Shown: positions 1 to 13,640, counted from the first letter of the stretch. The stretch is DNA of 64,000 bases from Epiperipatus broadwayi (GCA_028023455.1 JAQFVV010006469.1:992001-1056000), one strand, 5' to 3'. The notes: generated from the sequence alone by a model not told the origin. Numbers and translations: made by a program.

Positions 1-1882
1 AGACCGTAAACTTTAAGAAGCCTTTCACATTATTGAGGTATAAGTTTGTATAATTTATATATATACATAAGTTATAAAAATTCAACTGATATTTCTGGCT
101 TAAGTTCTGATAATTTGTCCTCTTTCCCAAAGGATTTAAGACAAATTCAGATTGGCAATAACTTTTGAGATAAATTTCTATAATTGAACCCAACCACTAG
201 TGCAACCAGTGAAGTAGAAGTATGATATTTTGACCAGTGTATAATAATAATGTATGTAGTAATAAGTATGCAATTAGCATTAAACTTCAGAATAAACAGA
301 TTAATAAAAAGTATCTAAAAATTGTGTTAAATTTAACATACATCAGTTCAAACAGTTGGATATTAATGTAATTCACATTCTATATTCTGGTATAGCCTAA
401 TACCAACATCCATGCTGCTGAAGATTTATAAATGGATAAAAACTTATAAGTTCATTTACTTGCTGCATTGTAGGGGTTAGTTATCTCAAAAGTTAATTTC
501 TTATTTGTTTATTCATATAGAAGGCCTTATAATGTAGAAGTAATTCATCCACCCACCATGCTCCAATCTGGGTTAAATAAAATCGGTTTTCATAGGTTTA
601 GAGTTTGTCCTTCAGGGAGCTACCTCATAGCCAGCCGAGATAATCATCACTTATTTTTCTGTAGCCATTATTAGATAGAGGGTCCTCTATTTCTCTACAG
701 GAATTGTTGAAGAGACATTTTCCCTAAAGGGGTCGATTTATAAAAAGACAGTTTTTCTTTATGTATATATGAACTAAAATTGGTGCTGTTGATTTTTTTA
801 AAAGTTATTAAAGATCAGAATTTTATGAGAATTTTTGAAATAGATAAACTACTTATATATGTAGATGAGTTTATAGTAGAAAACCCGTCAAAATTTAAAG
901 TGTATAAACATTTGAGATAAGGAGTTATATCTAGACTGATGCTCAGAGAAAAAAATAAAATATAGTTGAAAGAAAGGCGGGGTTTTCTCTTTTTTATTTC
1001 GTTTAATTTTTTTGATGATATCAGCTCATGATATATGAGTGTGTGCGTGTGTGTAATAAAGTATTCAATAACTCAAAGTAAAAAAAAATCAAAGTAGTTT
1101 AAAACAGTATAAAAAGCTCAAATTTGATGCTTTTCCTTTGCTTAGATATTAACAAATGATTGTTTGTGTCTTTTTGTCAATTAATCTAAATTACTTTTTT
1201 TTTTTAATCTTTAGTATGTTTTCTTATTATGTAAACACGAATTCTTATAAATATTAAGTAGACCAATAATACAAATAAATAAATCACTTTCAAACCTTTG
1301 ATTTCTTTTATCTCTTAAATGGTTGATCAATTTTTTAATAACTGAAAGCTTTCATAAAAATAAATATTTTTTTAATCAATAAAAGGATGTTTTAATATAT
1401 ATATTTTAAACTTTTATCCTCTTTGATTGAGCGATCTATCGAGAAAAAAAAACAGTTGGGATTTTATTTATAGATTTATTTATTTTATATATACAAAAAT
1501 AGTAGATACTTTCTGCCCAGTTAATCAAACTTTTCTGTTTAAACTTTAGTTTCATAAAAAAAATATTTTTTTTTTTACTTTAATATATAAATCTTGTTTT
1601 TAAATAAAGTTTTTCCAGCTGCTAGAATAAATCTATAAATTCTGGCGTCAATTATAATATGTTTGCTTATTCTTTCTATACAGTCGATAATGTAAACATT
1701 AAAAAAATTCATTAATTAAATATATATATATATTAAAAATTATATTATCTATAAAATTAAGTAAAATATATCAACTTTTTATTATTTCAATAGATTGTTT
1801 AATTATAATATTTTTAAATAGTGAAATTAAGATTAATTAGATAAATCTATTGAACTTCGATTATATTCTTAAGTTTTATTTT
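1..1882. other. AT-rich non-coding DNA, no gene seen
   Basis: Only short A/T runs and a few tetranucleotide-scale microsatellites are visible. A somewhat less AT-rich patch at about 540-740 may be an unidentified dispersed repeat, but no coding pattern or tRNA boxes could be recognised in it. Confidence 0.6.
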
Positions 1883-1970
1883 GGTCAAGCGTTGGTGTCC
1901 TAGCGGTTAGCGTAGTTGCCTTCCAAGCAGCAAGCCAAGGTTCGCTTTCCGGTGAACGCTTTGACATATA
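1883..1970 (+). mobile_element. tRNA-derived SINE, subfamily I
   Basis: The sequence carries an A-box-like stretch (tcctagcggttagcg) and a B-box-like stretch (ggttcgctttcc) at tRNA spacing, which is the internal RNA polymerase III promoter of tRNA-derived SINEs. It ends in a short cttTGACATATA tail shared with the other copies in the window. The same head, on the other strand, occurs at 23.2 and 25.5 kb. No clear target duplication is visible, partly because a palindromic element abuts its 3' end. It is too diverged at the tRNA arms to be a functional tRNA gene. Confidence 0.8.
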
Positions 1971-2660
1971 ATATATATATTAATAATCATTACACATAAG
2001 TCTTTTTCAGCATAGGATTCTGTACCTTTTCAAAAGTTAACCATCTATTTTAAAATTAACCAATTACTATAGATAGAACTTCGTCTAGAGTTCTATAAAG
2101 GAAGTAAAATAGCAGCAATAATAAAATAAAAGATCAGAAAAATAAAATATTTTCCCCATATAATATCAATATAACTTCAAAGATTTGACGGTATAATATA
2201 ACAATATGCAGACGAAACAATACATACATTACACAATTTTATATATACTACATTAAATAATTTTCCATTAATTTTTTAATTAACCAGCTGGTAACTGAAT
2301 TTATTGAAGTTTTATAAATATTCATATAACTTCAATAAATTTAGTTAACAATTAGTCAATTAAAAATGAATGGAAAATTATATGATAGTATCTATAAATT
2401 TGTTTAGTGTATATGTTATTTATTTTGTATATTGTGACATTATATAGTCAATTCTTTGAAGTTATATTGAATCTTTATATGAAAAATAAATTCTATTTTA
2501 CTGGTGTTTTATTTTGTTATTATTATTTTACTTCCATTATAGAATACTAGATGGTATTCTGTCTGCAGTTAATGTTAAAATAGATGCTTAACATTTGAAA
2601 AGGGCACAAACGATATACTGAAAAAGGCCTTTTATGTGTAATTATTCTTAATATATATTT
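1971..2660. repeat. 690-base imperfect palindrome (fold-back element)
   Basis: The left half reads as the reverse complement of the right half with scattered mismatches. Matching pieces include aagtctttttcag near 1,998 against ctgaaaaaggcctttt near 2,618, ggaagtaaaatagcag near 2,100 against ttttacttcc near 2,527, and atataacttcaaagat near 2,170 against ctttgaagttatattga near 2,455. The centre is near 2,318 in a loop of about 15 bases. It has no coding capacity and is consistent with a fold-back MITE whose mobiliser is unknown. It sits directly against the SINE at 1,883-1,970. Confidence 0.8.
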
Positions 2661-3625
2661 ATGTAGCAGTTGCATATGATTTTTATTATTTATTTTAATT
2701 TATATGAAAGCATAACATAATGGACTTCATTAATTTCCATTTTTGATGTTCTTAAGTTTGTACATTGTATTGACAGTTGGCTTTAATATTGTATCTTTAA
2801 AGAAATATAGTCAAAGATTGAGTTAAGAGGAATATAGAGTTCTAAAAAAAAAATTAAAATTTGAATTAATTAATGTGTATTTAAATTCAATGTGTATTTT
2901 CAGATTTTCCAATTTAATTTTATTTTCTGCATTACAGAATAATTGAGTGCAAGCTTTAAAAAAACGACATTGCTATAACTGCTAAACTTACTTGAAGTTT
3001 CAGATATCTTTTAGAAACTTCTCATTTGTTATTTCAGATATTTTTTAAGATGTGGCAGCTCATGCTATTATTATCAAGACAGTTTTAATATACACAGTTT
3101 ATTAATTAACATTACAATGAAAATAAATCTAATATACATATTGAATATAAAAGTGACAGAAAGAGAAAGATAAGTAAAGTTAGAGTACAAATATTGTTAA
3201 TTTGGCTGCAATCCTTTTTTTTTCTGACCCTAATAAAAAAATTTTGAAGTTTAATTGCTAACTTCATTGATTGAGAAGATGAAAAGAAGAAGTATATAGA
3301 GTAGAGCTATGAACTATGCTATATTTTGTTCTTAGCCTCCTCACATTCAAATGTATATAGCTTATAATATTATGTTTTGTTGCTAAATATTGATTAGAAT
3401 AGAATATGTATTGTTTATTGAACTGCAAGTATATAGTATACTTTTCAGCATGCATATATATATATAAAACATATGCTTTTATATGTATATAATGAATATA
3501 TAAATAGTTTAAACAAAATTTAAAAAAAAAGATAATAATATAGTTATTAATGTTAAATTGAGAGAACACCTTTAAATATATTTTACTGAGTGCTTGTTCT
3601 CTCATGCATTTACTGAAGCAATAAG
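2661..3625. other. AT-rich non-coding DNA, no gene seen
   Basis: Nothing recognisable beyond A/T runs and a short (AT)n stretch near 3,458. Confidence 0.6.
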
Positions 3626-3638
3626 AATAATAAAAAAC

Positions 3639-3724
3639 AGGCAAAACTCTCCATACAATAGTGCCACCCTGTGCCAACCAGAGTAATCAATGGATGATGA
3701 TGATCATGTGATGTTTAGTGGTTT
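3639..3724 (-). mobile_element. Hammerhead-hairpin family, shortest copy (86 bases)
   Basis: This copy is flanked by a perfect 13-base duplication, aataataaaaaac, at 3,626-3,638 and 3,725-3,737. On the minus strand it begins aaaccactaaacatcacatg, the fixed inverted start of the family, and switches almost at once to sense sequence ending in gagagttttgcct, the fixed 3' end. It lacks the ribozyme core. It shows that both element ends are fixed while the length between them varies. Confidence 0.85.
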
Positions 3725-3737
3725 AATAATAAAAAAC

Positions 3738-4772
3738 TAACTTGTATTTTTATTTTTAAAATAAAGTAAATAGCAAAATGTCTAACTTTCATAGCTATTA
3801 AATATACTCTGGATGATATTCCTTTTTTTTTTCAGTAACTTTTTTTCTTATAGAAATGTAATAAATAGACTTTTCTCTTTATCAATAAATTACCATCTCT
3901 AATTATTTTAATGTTTTTAAATAAATATTAACTTTAGGTACATTCTAAAATTTTGTAAAACTTTTAGCTTTACTCTTAGAAAATATTTTATTATACAATG
4001 TACTGCAAATCAAATTCAGAAAAGATAAAAAAGGAAAAATAAAATATATGTGCTTTCACCATAACCCAAAGAATTTTATTAATATATATATATATATAAT
4101 TGTCTATACTGCTCTGGGATGGAAAAAATGGCTACTGGTATATTGTAAAATTTATTTATAAATTTTATTGGTTTTTTTAAATGTGATCACCTACAACACT
4201 TGGAGAAGAAAAATGTCTGCTAAATATTGTACATTCTGCAAATTTTAATAATTTTGATTGTTTATTTACATTTTTGTCTGTTTGTTTACATTTTTCTTTA
4301 CATAACTTATAATTGAAATCATGGCAGTTAGATACAGTATAATTTATGACTCTAGTGTATTTAATAATTTAATGGCCTATTTACTTTAAATATATTGTAA
4401 ATATAACTACCACCTTATTTTAAAATATATTTTTAAAATTATTATATATTAGCTGTTACTCATTACTAAACTTCTCTTAATAGTTTTTTGATCAAATATG
4501 TATAATCAAATTCAGAATGAATTATTTTTTGCCAAGTATCTGAAGGATTCTTTGTTAAATTCAGTATTTTTTTCAATATCAATTTTTAGTTAACAAGTAA
4601 ATTGTAAGTGGAGTCCTTAGTTAAGATTGTCTTTGTCTTTGTTGATCATAAGAAAAAAAATATGATTGAAATATGAATTGTTCTATCTATTTAGATAAGG
4701 AAGACATCTTACATCTACAAGTTATGAGTTATTATCTACCTTACTAGTTTAGATCTATTATTAGAATATCAT
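3738..4772. other. AT-rich non-coding DNA, no gene seen
   Basis: Only A/T runs and an (AT)n stretch near 4,081-4,098 are visible. Confidence 0.6.
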
Positions 4773-4878
4773 TGTAATTGGTTTGCTTAAAAGTTTCAAA
4801 CGTTAGCTTAACAAATTTAACATATGGAATAAAGCTTTACTTAGCTAACGTTCAAAACATTTAAGCAAACCAATTACA
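4773..4878. repeat. Short hairpin MITE-like palindrome
   Basis: The left arm, tgtaattggtttgctt followed by aaaagtttcaaacgttagc, pairs with the right arm, gctaacgttcaaaacattt followed by aagcaaaccaattaca. The arms are about 38 bases around a loop of about 30 bases. No coding content and no clear target duplication. Confidence 0.75.
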
Positions 4879-5880
4879 AATAGGATAGGAAAAATAGAAT
4901 AACATGAATATTATATTAGAATATAAGTAATTATTTGTTAAATATGATATTACTTTTATTATTTGAATGAATATGTGCGTAAATTATAAGTTTATTTAAT
5001 TATATATATATTGATGTGAGAAATTAGAACCACAAAAGTCAATATAAATAATAAACAATATTTTTTATTTAAAAAACGGGTATTAAACTAATTACAATAC
5101 TTTTAAAAAAATCTGCTACACACGCATATTTAGAAATATCTAAAGTATAAAGTTTACTGTTAAAGAATTATTCAATCTACATATCGATTAAAACAATCCA
5201 TAAAATTATAAATAGATAATAGTATCACTATTATTTAATCCTTATATCATTTTCTAAAACAATATTCATAAATAAACACCACTTTTTATTATTAATTAAT
5301 GAAACATATTTAAATTCTTATTCCAAGGTCAATTGTAAAAAAGAAAGACATAATTCTAGACCATGGCAGTAAAACAAAATATTTAAAAAAGACTGTTTAT
5401 TTAAACACAGATAAAAAGACCACAGTGAAACCATAAACTGTTGTATCAAACTACATGACTTCAATTATACATTAAACAAAAAAAAAATATTAATAAACAA
5501 AAAAAAATGTAAATAATAATAAAAAACAAAAAAAAACATTGAAATTCATAAATTTATTAAATTTTACAAATCTCCATGTGGCAGTCGCCATTTTTTTTTT
5601 TTTTTTTTGCTAAATATAACATTCTCAAATCTCAGATGTAAATATTTTAATTATGCTGTCTTCATAATTTTAAAAAAATCATTAGCATAATTGTAAGCAC
5701 TTGTATAAAGTTTTTTCCTTTCAGTTTTCTTTTTTTTTTTTAAATTAAAACGTTTTATATATAATATTTATTAATTTACCGTTAGTAAAATGTATTGTAG
5801 TACAATAAGTGATAAATCCAAAAAAAAAAAAAAAATACTTTCATTAAGTGAGGAAAAAAATATTGATTTAATAAAAAAAA
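4879..5880. other. AT-rich non-coding DNA, no gene seen
   Basis: A/T-rich with several long A and T runs, for example near 5,591-5,608. No gene or recognised repeat. Confidence 0.6.
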
Positions 5881-5912
5881 AAACCATAAGAAGTCATGGT
5901 TGTCATCCATGA

Positions 5913-7165
5913 GCAGATATATCCCACTGGATGGTGCTGTTTTCACGCTAAAACACATAAAAATGCCGTTTCCACAGCCGACACCTTCGAACCTGCATTT
6001 TCTATAATACAACTTTTTGTTGTGCTACAGATTGCAGGCCGCTATGTCGCGTCGCAGTACAGCATGTATGTTTCACGCAGCAAATACATTTTGCGAATTC
6101 GCACAGTTTATAAAATGATTACGGCTTGGGGAGAGGGTGTGTTTTTTTGAATTTGATGGAAATGTTGTTTTCATTGGATTTTTTTATTTTAAAGTATTGA
6201 AATGTTCAGATTTTGTAAAGTAATAATTAACAGACTTTTTACACCGTAGTGCATTGAAGTTTTAAGTAGTAAATGTTAATGAGATATATGAATAAAGTTA
6301 TTTGGAATTAGGTAACGAGTCAAGTAACGTACTGTTCGTAACATTCCATGAGACATTTTAAGATTGTACAGTGTGTATATTTTTGAAATAAAAAAAAAAG
6401 CGTTAACACAAAAATATCCAGTAAGAAAAGTACAATTAATTGTACACTATTTTTTTAAATGTCATAAAAAGCATATATTATAAACATTTTATATATATAT
6501 TTGTCATTGTTTAAAAAAGTTTTAGTTTCTTTCTTTTCTCTGACTACTGTTATTCTTTGTTGAATATAGTTTACGTTTATTGTTATCAATTATTTTATAG
6601 ATGTTAGTAAAAAAAAAAAATATTTACAAAAATACGATTTTGATATTTTTTATTTTAACCGTAAACCTAACCCTAAAACTAACCCTAAACTATCCCTAAA
6701 TCTAACCCTAAAACTAACCCTAATCCTAACCCTAATGCTAACCTTAATCCTAACCCTAAAACTAACCCTAAATGTAAACGTAACAAGTTTTACTTTTAGT
6801 TATCATTCTATTTGAAATAAAAACTAGCGGTAAACAATAACAAAAAAAAAAAAAAAGCCGTAACCCCAGTAAAAAAAATCTCCGATAGAAAATGGATTTT
6901 TTCTAATAAAAAGAAAACTAAAAAAGACGAATCAAATTGTAATTTGTTTATTTTATTTTACATTTATTATTATCATTTAATTTGTATACATTAATAAAAA
7001 ATAATATTTAAAATTAAGTAATATTTAAAAAAGACGATTTTCTTTTTGTTTTTATTTTCGCATTACAAAAAACACATCAAAATGATTATAATTAACGACC
7101 TGTGAATGATCATATTTTATAATTTTAGCGTGAAAAGTGCGCCATCGAGTGGGATTTAGCAGCTA
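5913..7165. mobile_element. Possible inverted-repeat element around a telomere-like array
   Basis: About 40 bases at 5,913-5,955 (atcccactggatggtgc, then ttttcacgctaaaa) match, inverted, 7,122-7,165 (ttttagcgtgaaaagtgcgc, then catcgagtgggat). The outer ends are both tcccact in inverted orientation, as terminal inverted repeats would be. The interior holds a more GC-rich block at 5,980-6,140, whose 84-codon open frame I do not recognise, and the CTAACC array. No target duplication was found, so this is a candidate only. Confidence 0.4.
6661..6774. repeat. Interstitial telomere-like array, 12-base period
   Basis: About nine units follow the pattern CTAACCCTAANN. The first hexamer is nearly constant and the last two bases vary (AA, AC, AT, TC, TG). 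This is a degenerate form of the CCCTAA/TTAGGG telomere motif arranged as a dodecamer, inside unique-looking sequence and far from a contig end. Confidence 0.85.
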
Positions 7166-7879
7166 TTCTACAAGAAATGAGTTGTATGACTTTAAAAAAT
7201 GAGTAATTGGTTAGAAAAATTATTTAAAAAAACAGATTCATGCCAGTATCATTTGTGTCCGTTAACAGCTAAAGTAAGGATAATTTTTTGGTTAAAATAA
7301 AAAAAGCCTTAAATATATAGACAAATCATATCAATTGTAGAAATTCTCTGATTGATAGTTTTGTAATGTATCAGAAATCCTTAAGTCTCTGTGAAGAATT
7401 TAGCAGAGAATCTAGATCACACAATTCCAAGCTATTCACTACAAATAGAGGATAGTTATATAGACTCCAAAACTGTCATAGTCTAAAAAATATTAAAATG
7501 ACTAGTCATGCTGTATCATCTGATAACATAACTACCATTATATTTTCATTAGAATTTTAAAAAAATATTAAAATAAAATACTAGTTTTCTACTTCACCTT
7601 TGAGTAGTAAGTAATTTAAATTGCATAACTCACTGCTAAACTTCAGTTAAAGTAGGCTATGAATATGGAGACTTAAGTTCTCTGAAAGCGCTTAGCCATA
7701 TAACTCTTTAATAATATTTTAGACAAGCTTCACTTTTTTGCGTAAAGTACAATTTAAAATATATTAAAGTAAAAAATGTCCAACATTGGTATTTAATTGG
7801 ATTGAAACAGAATTATGAATAATTGAACATATAAACGAAACTGTAAATATATAAATTTACATATCTATCTTTAATATAC
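7166..7879. other. AT-rich non-coding DNA, no gene seen
   Basis: No gene recognised. A weak similarity to 18.1-18.5 kb was too poor to extend the long direct repeat into this stretch. Confidence 0.5.
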
Positions 7880-9115
7880 TTTTTATATTATCATATCTTA
7901 ATTAAATTTATTATCAATCATCAAAAAATCAACACAGTTATAGATTATACCAATTAAATAAATGACTAAAATTATGAGACAAGTAAAGTTACAAAGTAAT
8001 AATAGTTACACTGAGTCAATATCTCCCAGATACTGTCTCAATGGCATATGAGAATACTATCACTACCCTATCACTTTACCACTACATCAGCATTCTTATG
8101 TATTTTAAAATAAATTATCTTTATATTGTATTAAATAATTTCTAAACTTTTAACTTAAATATAATTAAATAATCTCAGGTTCTTCTAAGCTGTTTAATAA
8201 TAACTTGTATAAATAAGTATGATGTAGGATTTATATCAAACTTAAATACATCAACAACAATAATAGTAATATAATAATCTTAAAGTGTAATTAATCTCAT
8301 CTATTTCTATATGATATAATCAATCATTAAATAAATAAACAATTATATGTATATCTTTTATTTCATAGTATTGTTTTCATGATCCAATCCATATACTGTA
8401 ATAGCGGCAATAAACAATGTTGTATTCTTACCAATGTGCACCATAATCATCTATGACCATTGTAACATTTATGTTCATGTTAATCAATTCTTAAATAAAT
8501 ATTAATGATAATTATTCAATTCTAGTAATAATAACGCAAATTCAATTTTTGTGCAAATATTATGTTTATTTCCAAATCATCTGATGCCAAAATGCTGAGG
8601 TGAAAATAATGAAACTTATACACTTTTAAAACAAATTAACAAATTTATTTACAACTTTAAATAGGAAATTTATTTTACACTATTTGATTTAATTTATGAC
8701 AATAAATAAAATAAAATAGGAATACAAATATAAGAGAGCTTACACTGTCATTAACTTATGTACTGTATAGGAGAATTACATTCCTTCCAAATAAATGCTA
8801 TATTAATATAATTACATGTATATTAAACTTAGATTTTTAAATAAATAGTTGTACTTTAATTATACAATTATTATCATTAAGACTATTTGTAGCAATAATA
8901 CATAATGTGGCTTTACCTATTAACACATTACTTAAATATCATTTATAATATAATATAATGTATTCACTTTATTACTAGCATTGTTTAATATCTGTATATA
9001 AAATCAATATCTCTTTATAATGTAAAAAAACAAATGATTGGCTATAATTATATTCCACCTAATGTATTTTATTATATGTTTTATAAAATATACATTATCT
9101 GTATATTATTTAACC
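7880..9115 (-). repeat. Probable 3' LTR (lower copy of long direct repeat)
   Basis: It aligns by eye with 18,530-19,772. Shared landmarks in the same order include gagtcaatatctcccag, aaataatctcaggttcttct, aagtatgatgt, aaatcatctgat followed by ccaaaatg, and cataatgtggctttac. The upper edge is set only by where the other copy runs into the gap, so this LTR may extend above 9,115. Confidence 0.75.
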
Positions 9116-12100
9116 TGTCTTGTAATCATTTATCAATTTTAAATTCATAAAACATTACATTAGATAAATTTTATGATTCCTTTCTATTATAAATCATTAT
9201 TTTACCTAACAATAACTTTACTAACCTTTCTAATGAATTTCTATCTATAAAACATATTCTAAACTCATTTAAAACATTTCGAAAAAAAAAATATCAACTT
9301 TAAATATGAAACCATTATCCAAATTACTCATACTATATTAAATATAATTAGTAAACTTTTTCAATCCAAATATGAGCTACTCATACTTAATAACTTAGCT
9401 TATTCAATAAACAAAATACACAAAAATAATATAGACTTTTAAAATCCTTTTTCATTATAAAAATAAAATAAATTTAGATTAAATAATAAACATCATTTTT
9501 AATACTAAGCATAAATAAAAATATCAAAAAATTATTCTGAAAGAATCATACCATCATTCATTTCTAAGCTTTTACGTAATATTGTATCAAACATGTTATA
9601 AAATTAAAAATTTAGCATATTTAATAAAGTTATTGTAATTCCGTATGTATTTTTCATAATATATTTATCATTCATTCTATAACAACATAATATTCAGTTG
9701 ATCTAAAGAAAAACATATTAAATTCATTAAAAATTCATTACTATTTAATATTTTTACCCATAATAATAATATTAGTCAGTCTGCATATCCAGTATTCTTC
9801 GGAATTTGTCATTTAGAAAATAAAAATTCATTACATTTTCACTCATAAACATTCATTAGATATTCGGCGTATATTAATTATAAAAATAAGTTTATGTAAT
9901 TAATTATTATATTTATTTTTAGTTACTATTTAATAAATGTACCTAACCTACTTTTAATAGTTTAATAATGTTTAAATTTTATGTTAAATAAATAAAATAA
10001 AATTATAATAGATTCTCGTCGATTTTTTGTCTATAAAGTTCTAACAAATATCTATCGGTATAAAGTGATGAAACATATTCTACATTCCGTTGAATCGCGA
10101 TGTTGCTTGAAAGTTCATAATAAAATAATAGCGTTCTTTTAAAAATAAAAATAATAAGTTCCAATGAGAAAACAAATAAAATTAAAATAGTTTATAAGTT
10201 CTTTCTGGATCCAGTTTTCAAATATTATTCTAGAAAAGTTATTATTTCAAATTAATTTATAATTGTTGAATTATTCTCTATTCTTTAATTATTTACTATT
10301 AACGGTTTGACCTTTAAACCTTTAGTTTGGCCTGGACGTCATTATTATTCGCATTTATAAATAATATATTCAATTGAAATTAATTTCTTCATTTTCTATA
10401 TGACCTGCGTTTTAGATTATTTAGATATAACAATTTATTATATTGCAATTTTAAATAATCATATTTGTAGCCTATTTGCCTTTTAAAGCGTCAATATTTG
10501 AATATTTTAGCATAAAAAAAGACTTAATAGCAAAGTATTTATTTAACATTACTACTGTTTCTTATATCTTTCCCTCAGATATATATTACTTCTATAATTT
10601 GTCAAAATATTTTCTTTACAGAAATATTTATATTTTTCAAAAATATCTAACTATTATTGAACAATAATGAATTTAACTTCTGAAAACTATTTTTAGTCAA
10701 AGTACCTACTTCTCCATCTTGTAGTTTTATAATTTCTAATCCGAAAATATATCTTTTCTACTTTTAAGTTTTTGATATATTTCCTCGATGAGGTTCCATG
10801 ATTATTTATGCGTAAATTGAGTTGATATTGAGAAGATGATGAAATTATTAAGTTATACTACTTTATCATTTTAAAATTATAAAATTATATACAATAACAC
10901 TCTTATGATTTTAAAACTGATTCTTGAAGCGTTTATAAATTTACAACTATTTTCTCAATAGCACAAGCGACTTAAGTTTATTGTAGAGACCCCTCTAACA
11001 ATTGAATCCAGCTTATATACTGCCAGAAACTCCTTATCTGATTGGATTCGATTAAACAATCAAACTTTATTTATGTTTACAACACAATATTCAAAATAAT
11101 ATAATGACTTATTTAATATTTAATATTTTTATAATCTTGCTAAAACAATATTTATCATTTATTTAAATCTATTAAACATTCTTTTGACAAATATTATTTT
11201 CTCCTTGATTAAATGCCTTAACTTATGAATCATTTAAAATAAATTTAAATCTTTTTAAAGTACCCGTTACCCATTTTTAAGACAATATTTATAAAATCAA
11301 ATTTAGAATACTTCACCCCTTAATAATCTTTATTTTTAATCTAAGGTGACTCCTTTTAAGTGTTTTTATAAAAACTTTTTTTACCAACATGATATTTTGT
11401 AGAATAATAATGCACAACTTTATTAGACAACTTCCATGATGTGTGTATTAACATCTGTTCTCTGATAACACCAAACGCTTGTCTAAAATAAACTTAATAT
11501 AATTGCTTTTTAAATAAATATTTATTTTTTAAAATAAATAAAATATTGCAACAGATTTTAAAATAATTATTTGATATGATTAAAATCAAATATTAAATCT
11601 CAATTTAAAGTACTTATATTAATTTAAATATTTTATTAAACTTTTATTTGTATATATTTTAATTAAATAAATATTTTTTTATCTAATAATTTAACTTTAT
11701 CTTTTTAAATACTTTAGCTTTAAACATTTATTTAAACAAATTTATTAATGCAGTATTACCTCATCATCATCATTTTAATATCTCAGAATCAACACAATTC
11801 ACATATCAAATACTCATAGATTACTTTAATTAAACTTATGGTAACATTACCACAAGCAAAGTCAACATCATCTTTAAATACTTCTTAAATTTAAAATTTT
11901 CCCACAGTTAACAAAACTTAAATGATGACCCATACAAAAGGGCTTTATATTCCCTCATGAATAAAATTTTGAACTACTTTCTCTTTGTCTTACTCCATAT
12001 GGTGTTTCTCTTTCTTATCATTTAAATATCATAACACATTACTTTATCTAGTTTATAAAGCATTGAAATATCATCTCAAATTTCACTAAAGAAAACACTT

Positions 12101-12729
12101 TTAAATGAAATACAATGACTTCTTTACTTCATAAATTACTTAAGTTTCACTTCTCTTTACTTATCTGTTGATTACTTTCATTTCCCTAATATTTCTACAA
12201 ATATCAAGTATTTAAATTCATAAATACACCTTTACCTCAACTACTAAATACTTGCCATTATAATTATTTTATATATTTTTAAATTCACCTCTGTATTTTA
12301 TTTATAACTTATTACTAACTATTGGCAATCTTAGAATTATTATTAATAAATCTGTTGTATTTCTCTTTCAAAATGATTAACTTCATCTTTTAAGATTAAT
12401 TACTTTCATGATCACTATTAATAATACAAATTAATCTTTTATAAGATTTAATTATATATACTTTAAACATATGAGTTTGTACTTTATCTTTAACTCTAAT
12501 ATTTAACTTACATTTTGAAATGTAATTTGCTTCAATAGCTAATTCATTTGTAGTCATTCTTTGAACTTATTTCTTCTTAAAATATCATTTACATATTTTA
12601 TGAATTTTCTTCAACTAAACTTTTATTAAGTCATATAATTTTATTTTACTATAATAAATTATTTCCTTATGTGAATAAAGCAGAAGTATTTAAATATTAC
12701 ATTAAAATATTTCATTACTTCTTATTTGC
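9116..12729. other. Very AT-rich non-coding part of the LTR element
   Basis: No coding pattern on either strand. It probably contains the rest of the 3' LTR and the untranslated 3' region of the element, although an independent AT-rich insertion cannot be excluded. Confidence 0.4.
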
Positions 12730-13640
12730 GATGCAACATATCAGATGAAATGGAATCAGGCTCCTTTCGCATAAGTTCCCTTTTCCCCCATCTGGTGTGG
12801 TTAACATAAGCATTCTCTCAAGATCAACGTATATGGATTCTTGATTTAAAATTTTAAATTGATTTCTTTGTAGAGTTGCTAACATGGGAGTGTTCTAACC
12901 AGAACTAAATCATTAATTTTAAATGGATAGTTTATTATGGGCTTTTCTTTACTCATTTTATTTTATAGACTTTACTTTCAATTGATTGTATATATCTATC
13001 AATTGATTCTCTTTCAGTAGGATAGGCGTTCTAATTAATGTAAGGGCTCATGTTTCCATAATACAAGCGAATAAAGGAGTGAAACCAGTGGACTCATTAT
13101 ACGTACTATTAATATAGTTAATAACCTCAGGGAGTTTTTGCACCACTTCTTATGATTATCGTACGCATCCTAAACAATGGAAGCTAGCTCCCGCATGTTA
13201 GTTAGCATGGATTAGATTGAGGGTTCTAACCTTGGAGCTCCTTAACATGTTGAGTCTTGCTCTTGAATCCACTCATTCATTATTCCGATCTCACGAAAAG
13301 CAGTAGCATGATCTGTTAATGCTGTTTTGGTTTTCCTACTAAATGGAAACTGATAATTCATCATGCCATTTATACAAAATGTGCACTAGTTTTAGGCACA
13401 GGATATGCTGCTACAAACTTACTGAATACATCATAGGCTACTAAAATAATTTTATTGCTTTGAAATGGTGGTAAGGCCCATAAAAATCAATAGCCAACAA
13501 TTCATTAATTTGATTTAGGGGCGTTAGCTGCATCACCCCCAACATATGATTTGTTAAACAACAGATTTTTAACCGATGACGGCACATTTTCCTTATGACA
13601 AGCTTATACCTTTTTATCCTACAGTAAAAATAGATTTAAT
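12730..13640 (-). pseudogene. Gypsy-type integrase remnant
   Basis: Minus-strand translation over several frames gives the pieces expected of a retroviral-type integrase, which inserts element cDNA into the host chromosome. In order these are a zinc-binding tail CHKENVPSSVKNLLFNKSYV, the first catalytic block ELLAIDFYGP, then ILVAYDVFSKFVAAYPVP, the second catalytic Asp in ALTDHATAFRE, and a C-terminal INSTYNESTGFTPLF block. The catalytic Glu is not visible. At least four frame changes are needed. The C-terminal tail continues to about 12,730 as poorly preserved sequence. Confidence 0.85.

Noticed and set aside
3264-3677. 137-codon minus-strand open frame
   Set aside because: Composition is AT-driven and the start overlaps the short hairpin element; no protein motif.
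5896-6150. 84-codon frame as a host gene
   Set aside because: It starts at the inverted-repeat block and shows no known domain or splice signals; it more likely belongs to the candidate element.
6661-6774. True chromosome end
   Set aside because: The array is short, degenerate and flanked by ordinary sequence on both sides.
7470-7879. Extension of the long direct repeat below 7,880
   Set aside because: Similarity to 18.1-18.5 kb is scattered and no better than expected for two AT-rich stretches.
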